The notes below the pieces were generated by a model, which ran no database searches, was not told the DNA's origin, and saw only the letters and a program-made list of their open reading frames with translations. The position numbers and the translations under genes are program-made. DNA of 64,000 nt, from NCBI GenBank assembly GCA_037447655.1, contig JBBHKE010001593.1:39523-103522 (forward strand), written 5' to 3'. Source of the DNA: Zygnema cylindricum (Eukaryota; Streptophyta; Zygnematophyceae; Zygnematales; Zygnemataceae). This document shows, piece after piece, positions 1 through 12,127 of the stretch (its first letter is position 1; each line of letters opens with the position of its first letter).

Positions 1-48
1 AAAAAGAAGCCCAGCCAAAAATAAAAGTGTTGTTTATTTCTTCTTCTT

Positions 49-172
49 AGTTCAAATGTGTGAAACACTATATGCGGTGAACCGATACAATACGCGTATT
101 CTATACTACAATACGAGTACGGCATGTAGAAACCGCATATAACGTTTCCAATTGTTTTCACACATCTGAACT
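49..172. mobile_element. Palindromic MITE, family A copy 1
   Basis: This short inverted-repeat element starts at TTCAAATGTGTGAAA and ends at TTTTCACACATCTGAA. The same ends recur at 44735-44817 and 53424-53562, where the inner part of the repeat reads AATTGGAAACG and its complement. It has no coding capacity. It lies left of the last GCP3 exon found, probably in a GCP3 intron. The rest of 1-647 shows no exon that I can recognise. Confidence 0.75.
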
Positions 173-647
173 CTGGTCGCTAAAACGGACAAGAGGACAA
201 GCTCAAGTTGCATGATACCCTGACAAGGTTGAACCCAAGGCAGGTAGTTGCTGAGCTGTTTAGATGTGGAAAATCCCAGATCAGCTAGAAAGCCCAGAGG
301 AGGATAGCAATACGGAATTCCATTATTGCATTGACAAACAAAGACAGGAAGAGTGCCCAAAGGTTAAAATAAAGTTACAGATCCTCAAACCCTGGTTGGA
401 CAATGGCTATATAAGATGCAGAACGACATGCAAGTTCAAAATGAAAGAAGAGAAAAAATGTGGAAAACTGTACAGAATCCTCTCGTCAAAATACACTCAT
501 AAACACGTTTCTTTTCCTCACCCATAACAACAAAACGCATCAGATTCTCCTAAAGTCATTTGACAGATAACATAAAAGTTTCGGAAAAACCGAGGTCTCT
601 GAGCTTAAGAAGACTCCTTTTTCTGGGCAGAGAGGAGGACATCACAC

Positions 648-3600
648 CTTTGCGGATTTCTCAAAAGTAGCCCAGGAGCCCTCCACAGCGTCCATGACAT
701 ACTGCTGCATATTCCTCAAGAAGAATTTCATCTGTATGTGACCTGCAAGACACCTCGACTCCACCTCCTCTAACCTCCTGTTTTGATCCTCCCAGCTGTT
801 CCATTCTCCACTTCCTTCTCTAACCTTCTCTCCATCCTGTCGTGTATTCCATTCACTCTCACTCCTTCCCTGTACCGCAAGCACCTGTCTGCCGCGAGAA
901 TCGGCCTTTCTCTCACGGCGTCTTCCTATTGGTTGGTTTTGCAACCTTTTCAATTGCACTTTGAGACTACTAAGACTCTTGAAATTCAAAGATATGTCTT
1001 CAACAGCAGAAATAACCCGGTTCAATCGCCACAAAAAGTTAAAAATCCGTCGATATTGCGTCATGGTCTCCTCTGTTAACACAGCTTTTAAAGGCAAACT
1101 CACAGTGTAGTCCAGAGAGAAAACTTGCCAACCTTTCGTCTCTTCTGCACTGCACATTCCATTCCCAAGAGCCGCAACATTGCAAGGTCTTATTGCAATT
1201 TTCGATTTAAATTGCGTGTAGGGGTTTTCTTTATCTCTAACCTATATTAACTTAAGAGCCCTTTTGTTAAGAATTTTTCTTCTGCCCCCCACCTCCTCCC
1301 TCCCTCACTATCCTTCCCTTGATCCTTGAAGCCAAGTCCCAAAGCAAATAATATAGAGGGAGTTTCTGACAAACCTGGCCGGCAGCATTTTGACATGGAG
1401 GTGTTGCAGGACATCGTTGTCGTAGGACAAGCTCACCACCGTGGCCACCACACTACCTGCACACAACCCTAAACTCTAGTCAGACTCCATTCCAACCCTC
1501 GTAATCCTTCAAAAACAGCGTTTATGCATCTATATCGTATCTATATTGCTTTTGGAAGTTTGCATTGTCAATCACTATTAGAGTAAATCACTATCGCTAT
1601 TAGTCCAATGAGTGATTTTTGGACCAAAATAATGAATTAGTGTTGGTAACGTTGTTAGTTAGTGGCCCAGGATGAGCCACTTTATCGAACGCAGTTTAGT
1701 GTAGTTACTTCTGACGAAGAGCTAACGCTAGCAATTTACTAACTCTAACAGCAATAGGCCGTGTAGATCCTCGGAGACATCTCTCACATCAGTGGGCACA
1801 TAAAGTCACTTCACTATGAGTCAGAAGTTAACGTACTTTGCAATTGAAATACGCTGACGCTTTGGGCCGGCCTGTTTAACTCTGTTGACACACGGTACAT
1901 GAGCTCCTGCAAACATCTAGTACACGAGAGTTTCCATTTCATGTTACCTACAGAAACAAGCAGGCGGCCCACATCAACAACAAAAGTACGAGCTCTAAAG
2001 CAAAACCTTTAACTGAAAACCTTGCTGTGACAAAGGTGCGACGCAGCAAAAGTGCTAAGTGCTGCTTTCGAAAAGTGCGTTGTAGCTGAAAACATTTGCA
2101 TGAGCACGTCCTACAGTAAGCAATTTAAACAGTGGATAAATGTTGAAACTTACTCTGACAAAATCTATCCGTGAAACAAGTAAGTAGCGCTTAATTGCGA
2201 GGCAATGGTCCATGAGATGAAACTTCTCCATTATCACCTGCATCCAATGTCTACCTCAAATTCGGTTAGGACCTCACATAAGTCAGTTGCAAATCGGATC
2301 ATGCAAACCACATTTACATACATCATGTGACATGGAATACCATGAAATTTTTTTGCAGAGGACAGAGATTGCATAACAAACAACTGTTTCAGCAGCATAC
2401 CGGTCCCACTTATGTGACACTATAGCGATGAATGCTTTTGGCAAAAACCTTAACCTATTCTCATAATTGATACAGTTAAAACTTGTCCATATCATCCGTC
2501 TGACACCTTCCTCGAATCTAGAAATAATTGCTTTCCCATCAGAAAACACTGCCGTTTAACAGCACTCTCACCCGCTCTCCCTCTCCCTCTCCCTCTCCCT
2601 CTCCCTCTCCCTCTCCCCCCATTTATTCCAAAGTTAGCATCCAGAAATTCCCGTCAGTCTGAAAACTGAGTACTTACTTGCCAGCTAGCAAGATTCATTT
2701 TCGACGGAGAATGTACCCAAAAACAGAGAAAAATCTAAAGCAAGTTCTGGAAACACTTTCTGGAACACTGCCGAACGATCATAATGATCTTACCCGTTTC
2801 AGATTATCTTTCGTACTTAACAATGTGAAAACATACACACCAAATGAGGCGTGAAAACTGCTGACTTTTTATACACCCTTCACAAACAGGCAACAAACGT
2901 TCAGTTTGTTGGTAACAAATCAATCACATCTTTTTGTAGATAGATACAAGTACAGAGAAGGATACAAAAGTTCCGATCAGATTTTTTAGCTCAGAAAAAA
3001 ATATGGTAAGTGGGAACAGCACTTGGGGACAAACAACTATAAGGCTTAGACATGTTTGAGCTACTAGGATGACCAGAACCTGAAATAAAAAGAACAGGAC
3101 CCAAAAAAAAGCCCTTCCTCAAAGACAGCATTTCATACTTGCCCAAATCAAGACGGGTGTTACATATCAAAAGAGCACCCTCAGTTAAAGCTAGCCTTTA
3201 ACAATCATGAGTCAATGTGTGCAGAAAAAAAGTCGGATATAACCTAAAGAGCATCCGCGTAGAGCAAACCTTTAACAACCATGGGTCAATGCCTGCAGAG
3301 AAAAAAAACGGATATAAGGTAAAGAGCAACCCTCAGGGTAGAGCTAACCTTTAACAACCGTGGGTCAATGTGTGCACAAAAATAGATGGATATACTGTAG
3401 AGAGCACCCTCGGATAGAGCTAACCTTCAACAATCGTGAGTCAACGTGTGAAGCTGCCGTCTTGACCATTTTCTCCAAAGCCTCTGTTCGACCACGTCCA
3501 AGGTCCAGCAGAGCCGCTGAAGCTGCTGCCGGATCCTTCTGTTGAGCACTTGTCCATTCTTGCTCCTGACAGCATCTGGTCACAAATACCGATACCATAA

Positions 3601-6600
3601 AATCAGAGGGCAGTTGGGCATAGAAGTTTGAAAATACTCGGGGCCCAACTTGATTGCTAACAGCTAGAAGGAAGGTGATATTCTTTTGTTGTGCACTTGT
3701 CTATTCCTGCTCCTAACAGCATCTGCTCACAAGTACCAAAACCATGAAAACATATTTTATTACACTGGGAATCGCTATTAATGTTGAAGAATCTAGAGCA
3801 TTTGGGGTTTATTTTAGTGTTATTAATTGTGATTTGGGTCCAAGCGATATGAACTAGTTCCAGTCGCTTACAAAATCAGAATTGAGAAAAACTAGTATAA
3901 CCAATGCCATGCATATGTTCACAGGCCAAAAAAAAGAACAGCACCAAATTAGTGTTGACTTTTATTTTCTAGAACACACCGAAGTCCTGAGCACACCAGG
4001 CAAGGTGGGGAAGAAAAGAGGAAAAAATGGACGTGAGCCTGTTTAAGGACATAGTTAAATTTGTTTGCAGTTTACTTTTGCACACAACCAACAAATGATT
4101 TCACTAGTTTTTGTGGACCTCAACTGGCGCTTTGAATCAGAATAAACTCAATTTTTTAAGTCCAACTGAACCAGCTTATTCTGCAAAAATGTTTCTCACA
4201 AAGGCAACATGATGCACAAAATCGGCCGAAAAAGCAAATTGCTAGAATTTCAGCATATTTCAGACCAAAAAGTGGGAAAAGGGACACTGGAGGGACAGGG
4301 TGGTTTGAGCATTTTCTAATCAGTCCTGTTTTCCCATAAAAATTTCAGCATTTTACATACTGAAATGCACTTCAGCGTTTCCGTGGAAACAGCAGTAAAG
4401 CTGACCTTTTTGATTCACACTAATGACGCAGCAACAATGGTAACCTTCTAAACCTTGCATCTAAGAAATCGCGTTATTCTCACGTAATTCATGACGACCA
4501 AGTTAATTAAGATGATTCCTTTGTTTAAAACGAGAAATCACAGTCATCATGAACAACAGCACATGTGCAGATAAACATCCCAACCAGGTAAAGCTGCCCA
4601 GATACTACCGAGTTGCCTAAGAATTCAAAAATGAACTGGATTTTCCACCACACCTACGCAAAAAGTTGATGGACTTTCCGGCCCGAAGAACAGTCATTCC
4701 AAGACTGGTGGGAAAAAATCCTGGCAGCATCCCCTTCTCCAACCTGTACAATTGGCCCCACAGGAACAACAAAAGTTAAAAAAAAAAAGATAATAAGGTG
4801 AATGTGCATTCCCCCCTTTCCCCCGTGCATTTGCAGATTTGCAGATGGTAGACAAAATTGAGAAAAAAATATAATAGTGCAAGCTGTTTCGTAAACATTA
4901 GCTCTTTCTATTGTCTTCTAATTGCCTCTCGAGTTTATTTCAACCTGAAATATATTGAAAAACTATTGGTGACAGTCATGATTAGATGTTACTAGTCGCA
5001 ATCTGTAGAGGATTTCCATCGACATAGCAAGACAAAAAACTTAAACCTGCATAACTGCATGCCTAGAGAACAGTGAAACAAACCTCTCATGAAAATTCGT
5101 ATATCATTACATGCATTCCATTGTAGGGATCACTTTGAAACTTCAACCTCAGGGACTTATTTCTGAAAAGAATAGTCTGCATATCTCTTCAAGTGATATG
5201 CATTTTCTCTTCCACAAAGCCAGTCGTTACTGTAATGTATGATGAACAGTTAAATAGACACGAGAATGATTCTTTGACAATAATTCAGAAGGCTTTCCAT
5301 TGCGCTTAGTGGCTTACGGTTAGGAACAACCCCACCATCTTGCAAAGATGTGAGTGGGAACAAGTGGAAACCAGACACCAAATCTAAAGAATATCTTGAG
5401 TTAACCATATTGGAGCTTCAGGCATCCATTACAGACTGGCCTTGAATATCACAAATACATGGAAAGTCAGTCAGCTAAATCATGAATAAGTATTGGAGCG
5501 AAGAAATTATTAGCATGGGATTTATATTAGATTTCTTAATTATAATTCAGTTCTGACTGACGTGGCTGATTCTGAAAGGTTTAAAGAATTCGTGTTAAGA
5601 AAAAAACAATTAGAATCATGGATACTATTTTAAGTCGAGGGGTAAAATTTAGGGGCACTAATATAGTGTCATTGGCACTAATTAGCGATACACGGTGTAC
5701 CATGCCAGCACTATCATATGTCATACACTTTAAAAACTTAACATTTAATAGTAAAAACCTTGCCAAGCAATTGTTGTTTGGTCCGTTTTATTCATTTCTA
5801 ACAAACGCATGTGACAAATTGACTTCAATTCTACAAAAAGTACTTCAATCAAGCCCAAACGTTTTAGACGAAGCTGTCATACCTGTACATATTTTGCCAT
5901 AATCGATCCTCACTCACTCGTGTGCAAGTCACGACAAAAAACTCATTGAACGGGTCCCGTAAGACACCTTCCCAAACCCAATTCTGCAGGATCTCCAGTA
6001 TGGGCACACAGCACGCTTTTAAAAGTTGCATAATTATCTTTTTACGCAGAGGATCACCATGGCGGAGCTGTAATTCAAGAGCTTCTGCAAGAGCACCGCC
6101 CTTCAGCTGCCTGCGCCAAAGCAAAAAGTTGCCTCGAAATCAGGAAACGGCTGGAAATAATGAGGCCCTAAGGGGGTAATTGCACATTCAAGATTACTGG
6201 CACCAGTAATCGCAATAATCATACAACAAATTGTACAATTCGTACGCCTTTCTGTACGATAACTGCGATCATTGGCCAGTGGTAACAAAAGCAATCGCGT
6301 ATTAAGGATGCACAGTGCCAGCATTGGCAAGGCACTATTGCAAACAGGAGTTTACGATGAATGTTTATCGAACATCAATTCAGGGATGATCAATGTAGTG
6401 GAAATAGCATGGGTGACACAATAACGTAGAAGCTGCATGCTCACAAGTCCCTACGTCAAAGATCAAGGAAAAGAAATGGAGACCTGGGAAAGTGAACAAA
6501 AAGCACCCAAACAGTCAAAAACTGTCCACCTATCACAAACTTATGTTGACAACAATCCAGACAAGATACATTTTACCAGTTGCGGAAGTAATTATGACTC

Positions 6601-8618
6601 CTTAAAAAGAATCGTAAACCCACCTGCAGCGGTCGACAACAGCAGCCATGATGTGCATCCGTTGTAATGCCTCATATGATAGAATTGATAGGCGAAGTAA
6701 AGACAAATACTTGACGCCAGAGTGTGTATCCACTGAGGATTCAGAACTATCAGCTGAGCCAGACCGATAGGGTGTCGGGATAGGGATATGTGTGCCTTTC
6801 TCAAGAGAAGTTAGAAATTGGCGGTAGTCGGCGAGTTTATTTTTCAGAGCAAAGCAAAATGCCTGCAAAGCAACTCACCAAGCTGTAGTACGGGAGAGTA
6901 GAAACAAAAGAAATAAAATACAATCACAATGCTAATGACCAGAATCCTTTGCTAGAAAAAGACAGATTTATGCCTATGCCATTTGTATGAAAACCTTCAA
7001 AAACGCACGTTTGGGTACTCAAAAGGTTGAATTTGAACAGATGGTGTGATGCTTTCCAAGCAAGAACATCACACCTGACCCAACCATCAGATGATGTCAT
7101 GTGACAATGTTTAATGTCGTTTTCTTGAAGCTTTTCATTCCACTTGAAAACTGAGTCAAGTTGCTCCTATGTCCCAGCTAATGCTAAAAAATCAACACTC
7201 GTAAATATCACTTAATCAGCCTATCTGCATCTAATTAACCAGTGGAGAAGGTAGCTAAAACCATCAATAGATGTAAAAATAAGCTACCTGCAAAAGCAGG
7301 AATTCCTTCAGACAGGAAGGATCAAGCGTTGCACAAATAGAATTCTGAAAACAATTAACACGCAATTAACACGCACTTGTTTCTGTGTTGTAGCCTGTTT
7401 TGCTTTGCCATTTCCAAATTTAATTGCCAAAGTGCTTTTTGAATTCACTAATCCTCAAGAAATACAATTTTTTTGCAGCAAACGGCACATTTTCCCACAT
7501 TGCAGATCGCCATAGAGATTAATCACTCGAATTTGAATGATTCTGAACCAAAATCATAAATTATTGTTGATCAAGTTTACTGGTCCATGATATAAGCCAC
7601 ATGGCAAAACGTAAATAGTGTGGTTACATCTTAAAAAACGTTCACACTAATAAACCACTAACTCTAATAGTGTAGCATACCTGAACAGTAACACCCATGC
7701 CTTCCAAAGAGCCTTCGTCCAGGGAGTCCACAAATGACTCCACCTTACGATACAAAAACCCGAGCTCACAAATCTCACTAACTTGGATCCTGTTCACAAA
7801 ACCATAGACAATTTTTTCAGACAAGATCGCCAAGACTCTTCAAGCTTCCCTACCCCCCTCCCTCTCCCCCTCCCCCTCCCCCTCCTCCTCTTCCCCCCCC
7901 TTCCCCCTTCCGCTCCCCCTCGGCATATAGAGCAACATTTGCAGAGACTTGCTACGTGCTCACCTCACCTCCCTCACCTCCATTACATCTCTCACCTCTC
8001 TCACCACTCTCACCTCCTTCACCTCTCACCTCTCACCTCCTTCAACTCTCACCTCTCTCCCCTCTCTCCCGCCTCTCACCTCTCCCACCTCTCTCCCCTC
8101 TCTCCCCTCTCTCACTTCCCTCACCTCCCTCACCTCTCTCACCTGCCCTCACCTGCCTCACCTCGCTACCTCTCTCACCTCCCTCGCCTCTCTCGCCTTT
8201 CTCACCTCTCTCATTCCTCTCACCTCTCTCACCTCTCTCACCTCTCTTTTCCTCACCTTATTGAGCGTGGAATGTCAAGGGTGTCACGAACCACATATGC
8301 ATCTTTGCTTTCATCAAACTTGATCAGATCACCGTTGATTCCTTGGCAAGCATACAGGCAGGCCCTTACAAGCTGTTGTTCCAGCTCAGGTCGACCAATC
8401 AGAGAGGAGCTCAGTATTCCTGCGTGTTCACTACTGGCAACGTCTGGTAAGGAACTCCTTGAAAGAGGCAATGGTTGTAGTCCGAGTCCGTTTTCAAGAG
8501 AGGAGTCAAAATCATTTGACTGCTCGAGCAAGTTTTCAGCACGAGGAATGAAACCGTGCAGCTCATGTCCTCCAGTTTTAAAAAATCCTGCAGCGCCATT
8601 ACTTATAGGTCGCTCCAT
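648..8618 (-). CDS. GCP3: Gamma-tubulin complex component 3 (Spc98/GCP3), 3' part off the window
   Basis: This encodes a core subunit of the gamma-tubulin ring complex, which nucleates microtubules in the cytoplasm and at the nuclear envelope. Ten exons on the minus strand keep phase throughout: 8618-8257, 7789-7681, 6862-6624, 6110-5883, 4743-4649, 3558-3425, 2237-2154, 1906-1837, 1456-1375, 1149-648. They give 635 residues. The borders of exons 5 and 6 are the least certain. Family landmarks in order are ICELGFLYRKV, LKGGALAEAL, a VLRAGKSINFLRR block (Spc97/98 signature), MDHCLAIKRYLL, VFSLDYTVSLPL and RIFNFLWRLNRV, then QQYVMDAVEGSWATFEK. The start is the first ATG before conserved GCP3 N-terminal sequence. 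Full-length relatives are roughly 850-900 residues, so the last ~200 should lie left of position 1. I found no further exon in 1-640. Exon 10 carries about 50 extra charged residues, possibly an unspliced intron. Confidence 0.9.
2571..2617 (+). repeat. CTCTCC hexamer microsatellite in GCP3 intron
   Basis: About seven copies of the hexamer CTCTCC lie between GCP3 exons 6 and 7. On the transcribed strand this is a pure purine run. Confidence 0.9.
3174..3453 (-). repeat. Four tandem ~76-bp units carrying the GCP3 exon 6 end and its 5' splice site
   Basis: Four units begin near 3174, 3249, 3325 and 3403. The fourth contains the true end of GCP3 exon 6 and its donor (TTGAAG then GTTAGC on the minus strand). 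The other three lie downstream in the intron. Each repeats the last ~30 exon bases (CCACGGTTGTTAAAG and variants) followed by GTTAGC, GTTTGC or GCTAGC, so two of the three keep a GT donor. Confidence 0.85.
3676..3745 (-). repeat. Second copy of the GCP3 exon 6 acceptor region
   Basis: This stretch is a diverged copy of 3535-3600, which holds the 3' splice site and first bases of GCP3 exon 6. The shared plus-strand core is CTTGTCTATTCCTGCTCCTA versus CTTGTCCATTCTTGCTCCTG, followed by a shared ACAGCATCTG segment. It lies about 140 bp upstream of the real acceptor in the transcribed direction. Confidence 0.75.
7857..8256 (-). repeat. GCP3 intron 1 minisatellite, an array of GGTGAG donor-like sites
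   Basis: On the plus strand this is a run of CCCTCC followed by CTCACCTCT-type repeats. On the sense (minus) strand it reads GAGGTGAGA over and over, a consensus 5' splice site. I count about twenty GGTGAG motifs between 7958 and 8256. The one closest to exon 1 (exon end ATAAG, then GTGAGG) is the donor that keeps frame with exon 2. A long plus-strand open frame of about 320 residues across this tract is an artefact of the repeat. Confidence 0.9.
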
Positions 8619-9351
8619 TTTTACAGGAAATAAATCAAGAAAAAAGGTAAGGAAAGGAAATGAGATTTTACCAAGTCGGTTCTACTGCGGTGACAACGGA
8701 CAATGTGAACGACTGAAACTGAATGGTGGACATGTGACACTGGAAACAATCTTTTGATAAAAATACGATTGGATGCAGTGCAAAATGAGCTATTAGGAAT
8801 ATTTAAGGTTAAAAAGAGATACATATAAGAGGGTGTTTAGGGCCTGCCAGAGCTTCAAAGTGTTTCATTGTAGCTTTTCCATGGGCAATACGTGCTACGG
8901 AAGCCTTGAAATTCATAAAAAAAATAATGTCAAAGACTTCGAAAAGAAAATATAGCGCGTGAGCTATGGCTCTCGAGGTGGTCAGAAGCGGAAACACGCA
9001 CATATTACTGCAGCGTGAATTGCTATCAGTGCATGTTTTTTCCCGCCACTTGGAAAACATTGTTTCTCCGTGCACACATGTCAGATTATTCATCCAACGG
9101 TTACAGGGAAAGGTACAGTACAGTACAGTACTGTACTTTCCAGTTGACGATCTTCAAACGGATAACCGACAATGTACGTTGCAAAAAAACTTAGCCGACC
9201 CACGGTTGTAGTTTCGTATTGACAGGCAAATATCGATCTTTCTGTATGCCGAATTCGATATTCTGGGAGGATCATACCAGAGCGCCAATATCGTCAAGCA
9301 AAGTATACCCTGAATCGCCATGAGCGTAAATAACGGCGCTTGTACTACAGT
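8619..9351. other. Intergenic, GCP3 upstream region
   Basis: No gene is seen here. It is the 5' flank of GCP3, facing the Agenet gene across about 3.5 kb of mostly transposon-derived DNA. A palindromic run of GTACAGTACAGTACTGTAC type sits at 9113-9137. Confidence 0.6.
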
Positions 9352-9615
9352 CAGAGGTCGCAAAAGTCAAAATTTTAGATAACCGCAACCGACCGGTTTT
9401 TTTTTCCAAAATCCGAGTACCCGACGCCCGACTGGGTTATGTCACGCTTCTAAATTGTTAACCGTTACCCGAAACACGTTTACGAAAATAAAAGTTACCC
9501 GAAACTCGATTTCTCGCGACTACCCGTACCCGCCCGTACCCGAAAAAGCACAAAATTTAAAGGAAAAAAATAATCATGATGTCATGTACTTCCACGATAC
9601 CAAGAGTACAAAGTA
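9352..9615 (+). mobile_element. Left end of a hAT element (CCCGA subfamily), right end missing
   Basis: The segment begins CAGAGGTCGCAAAAGTCAAA and matches the left end of the full hAT copy at 38781 through the motif TTATGTCACGCT and on to TACTTCCACGATACCAA. Its subterminal repeats read TACCCGA where the full copy reads TAACCGA, so it belongs to a sister subfamily. It stops where another inverted-repeat element begins at 9616. No matching right end was found nearby. Confidence 0.85.
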
Positions 9616-10973
9616 GTAGTGTTGGGTATCGAGGAACTTTTCGCGATATTCGATATATATATCGAATTTCAGGTACCCGATAATCGATATATCGCTTCAA
9701 TATATCGATTATACAAAATATCGCGAATTATCGCCAATATATCGTATTGCCAATATATCGAGGCAATAAAAAAAAAAAAATGAAATTTTGTACAGGTCTC
9801 CATAGCATAGTTCAAAAGTAGGCATTTTTCTGGTAGGCCTTTGGTAGGCGCACAAAACTTGGCACAAAACTCGCGCAGAGTGGGCAAACTGTATGTGTGT
9901 GCGTTTGTGCACACTCTTGTACGAACGTACGAATCTGACGTATGATCATACTACAGCGCACGCCGCTGGACGAAATTTCCGCGAACTGACACAGCGTAGG
10001 ATGAGTTGTGTTATGGGCTTTTCATGTGATCTTCTTACATCGCTACTTTGATCAAAGACCGCCCAATCTTCCAAATCTGACGGTTTAAATAAAAAATACC
10101 TCAAAACTCACAGATTTTACTTTTTTGTCTGAATGTTTTTCAAAATTTAGACATGACGTTTAATTCTCTATCGATCGATGTGCAACTCAACTCTTTTACT
10201 GTTTTTTTTCATTTTGCGACCAATACGATATGGGTCTTAAGGTTTTATTGTATGTTTTACATACAATAGGCATATTGTATGGGCCTACTTTCACCTACTT
10301 TTGAACTATGCTCCAGAGTCACGTGCCTTCGGACAAGGTGACCGTAAAATCTTTGCCGGATAGAAATACGGTTTTTTCTTGAAAGTCAGCAGAGTGAAGA
10401 AGATCTCTGGGGTACATTGACGCGGTACACTTGCGAAGTGCACGCACATAATTCGCAAGTACGGGTTTCCATACGAAAATGGTCGGTTTTCAAATCTTTG
10501 ACGATTTTAGAGATTTGATCGCCAGTTTACAAGGAACCACTCATATCAAAACACGTATGTAAAAACTTGTTTACAGACGATACGCGATGTAACCCAAGCC
10601 TCTGTAATACATAAATTTTGCTGTCCGTACTATTACTGATACATCCTGATGTAACCATACCGCAAATAAGTAATTATATGAATTACAGAATTAGTACTTT
10701 TTTGTCGGTTACATTTTGCGGCGTCTACCTTTAAGTCACGGAACGAAAATCATGTCGTACGTGGCGTATCAGACAATTTGTTTTTTTCGCTAAAATAACA
10801 TAATATATTAAAAATTAAAATATTAAATTTAAAAAATACTATATATCGCGATATATATCGCGATGGTTTATATTGGTCTCCGTACGATATATCGAAAAGT
10901 CTGCTAGATCGATATTCGATATATCGAATATCGAAATTATCGCGATATGAATTTACCCGATACCCAACACTAC
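9616..10973. mobile_element. 1.36-kb inverted-repeat element inserted in the hAT end
   Basis: The ends are perfect complements, GTAGTGTTGGGTATCG at 9616 and CGATACCCAACACTAC at 10973. A TA flanks each side. Both subterminal regions are rich in ATATCG words. Inside, 9804-9822 and 10296-10314 form another inverted repeat. No transposase frame is seen, so it is probably non-autonomous. The superfamily is uncertain: TA flanks point to Tc1/mariner-like insertion, while the TAGTGTTGGG end resembles some hAT elements. Confidence 0.75.
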
Positions 10974-12127
10974 TATTTTCACCTTATCGTACAAATCCCA
11001 TATGCGGAAGTACAAAAAATGTAGACTTTAGAAGCGAACAATGGAACTTTCGGTGTTCGTACGCAAACCTAATACGAAACAGAAAAGAACAAATTTTCAG
11101 ATTGTGTATGCACTATGTAGAATCTCACATTTAACGTGGCAATATTCTTCAGGTTGCCGCACTTAGAGTTTTGGCACAGTTTGGCAATGTCGTCCTATGG
11201 TACAGGCGGATGTCTGCCTAATCTTGTCATTTTTGCTTTTTACGAGCACCCACAGTTTCCATTGGTCAGCTGTGACGCACCGCCTCCTGGACGTTCTCAT
11301 GTGTATTATACTATTATGTACGGTATATAATTATGGTACAGAAGGTGGAAATTTTGAAATAGCAAAAAATTAAAGGCGAAAATAGTTCACCCTGAATTCT
11401 TTTTTAACCCTTCCGCGCGGGCCTTTTCGTTCCCTTATTGTAAAGTTCGGTATCAAACTGTATCGTATTCCCTGATTTTCTTCCGCACTTTATACTTACA
11501 GTCAGTTGTAAGTTGTAACATCAGTATGAGAATATTCAAACAAAGCTGCTTTCCAGGTTCCGGGTGGTGCGTCATACAAACTAAAGCTTGTTGCAGTTCA
11601 AACTTGAAACTTCGAAGGTGGCTAGAAGATAATGGCAGGATAGTGGTCATATTTCCTCAAATATTTTGCAGACGTGATCTTTTCAAACAATATAAGAGAC
11701 TGTCCTTTCCAGGTTGCGGGTGATCCTTCATCCAAACTAAAGCTTGCTGCTGTTCAAACTTGAAACTTCTAAGCAGTCTTGCAGGATAATGGGAGGACAG
11801 AGGACGCCATCTTTCCTAGATTAAATGCGTGGTGATGTTCAAGGAAGGTTTCTAGAAGTTTGGCGACTTAGTAGTTCTGGCTCCAGTTTACTTTTCTGTG
11901 GCAAGCATGCCTGTTTTTGTTTTTGTATAGATTAAGAAAAGTTTTAGATTTTGAATCCCGTGTTCTATCAAAACGCTGTATTTACCGAGACTTTAGCTTG
12001 TATATTGTAAATGATCCCTGTTTAAATTAGTTTACAGAAAGGTTATTTTGTTCATACAACTCCTGTCGACTAGAGAGGGGAAAGGAAAGGAAACTGAACC
12101 TTTTCTGTGGAAATCGGTTTTTTTGCA
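10974..12127. other. Upstream region of the Agenet gene
   Basis: No coding region is supported. It contains the direct repeat listed at 11551-11769 and otherwise unique AT-rich sequence, presumably promoter and 5' UTR of the Agenet/ENT gene. Confidence 0.5.
11551..11769 (+). repeat. Direct repeat, two ~63-bp copies 156 bp apart
   Basis: Copies start at 11551 and 11707 with TTCCAGGTTCCGGGTGGTGC and TTCCAGGTTGCGGGTGATCC. Both continue with CAAACTAAAGCTTG and TTCAAACTTGAAACTTC. The repeat lies 360-580 bp upstream of the Agenet start codon. Confidence 0.85.

Noticed and set aside
7783-8757. Plus-strand open frame of about 320 residues rich in Ser/His/Leu/Pro
   Set aside because: It runs through the CTCACCTCT minisatellite and over GCP3 exon 1 on the opposite strand. 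The composition is that of the repeat and GCP3 homology explains the locus.
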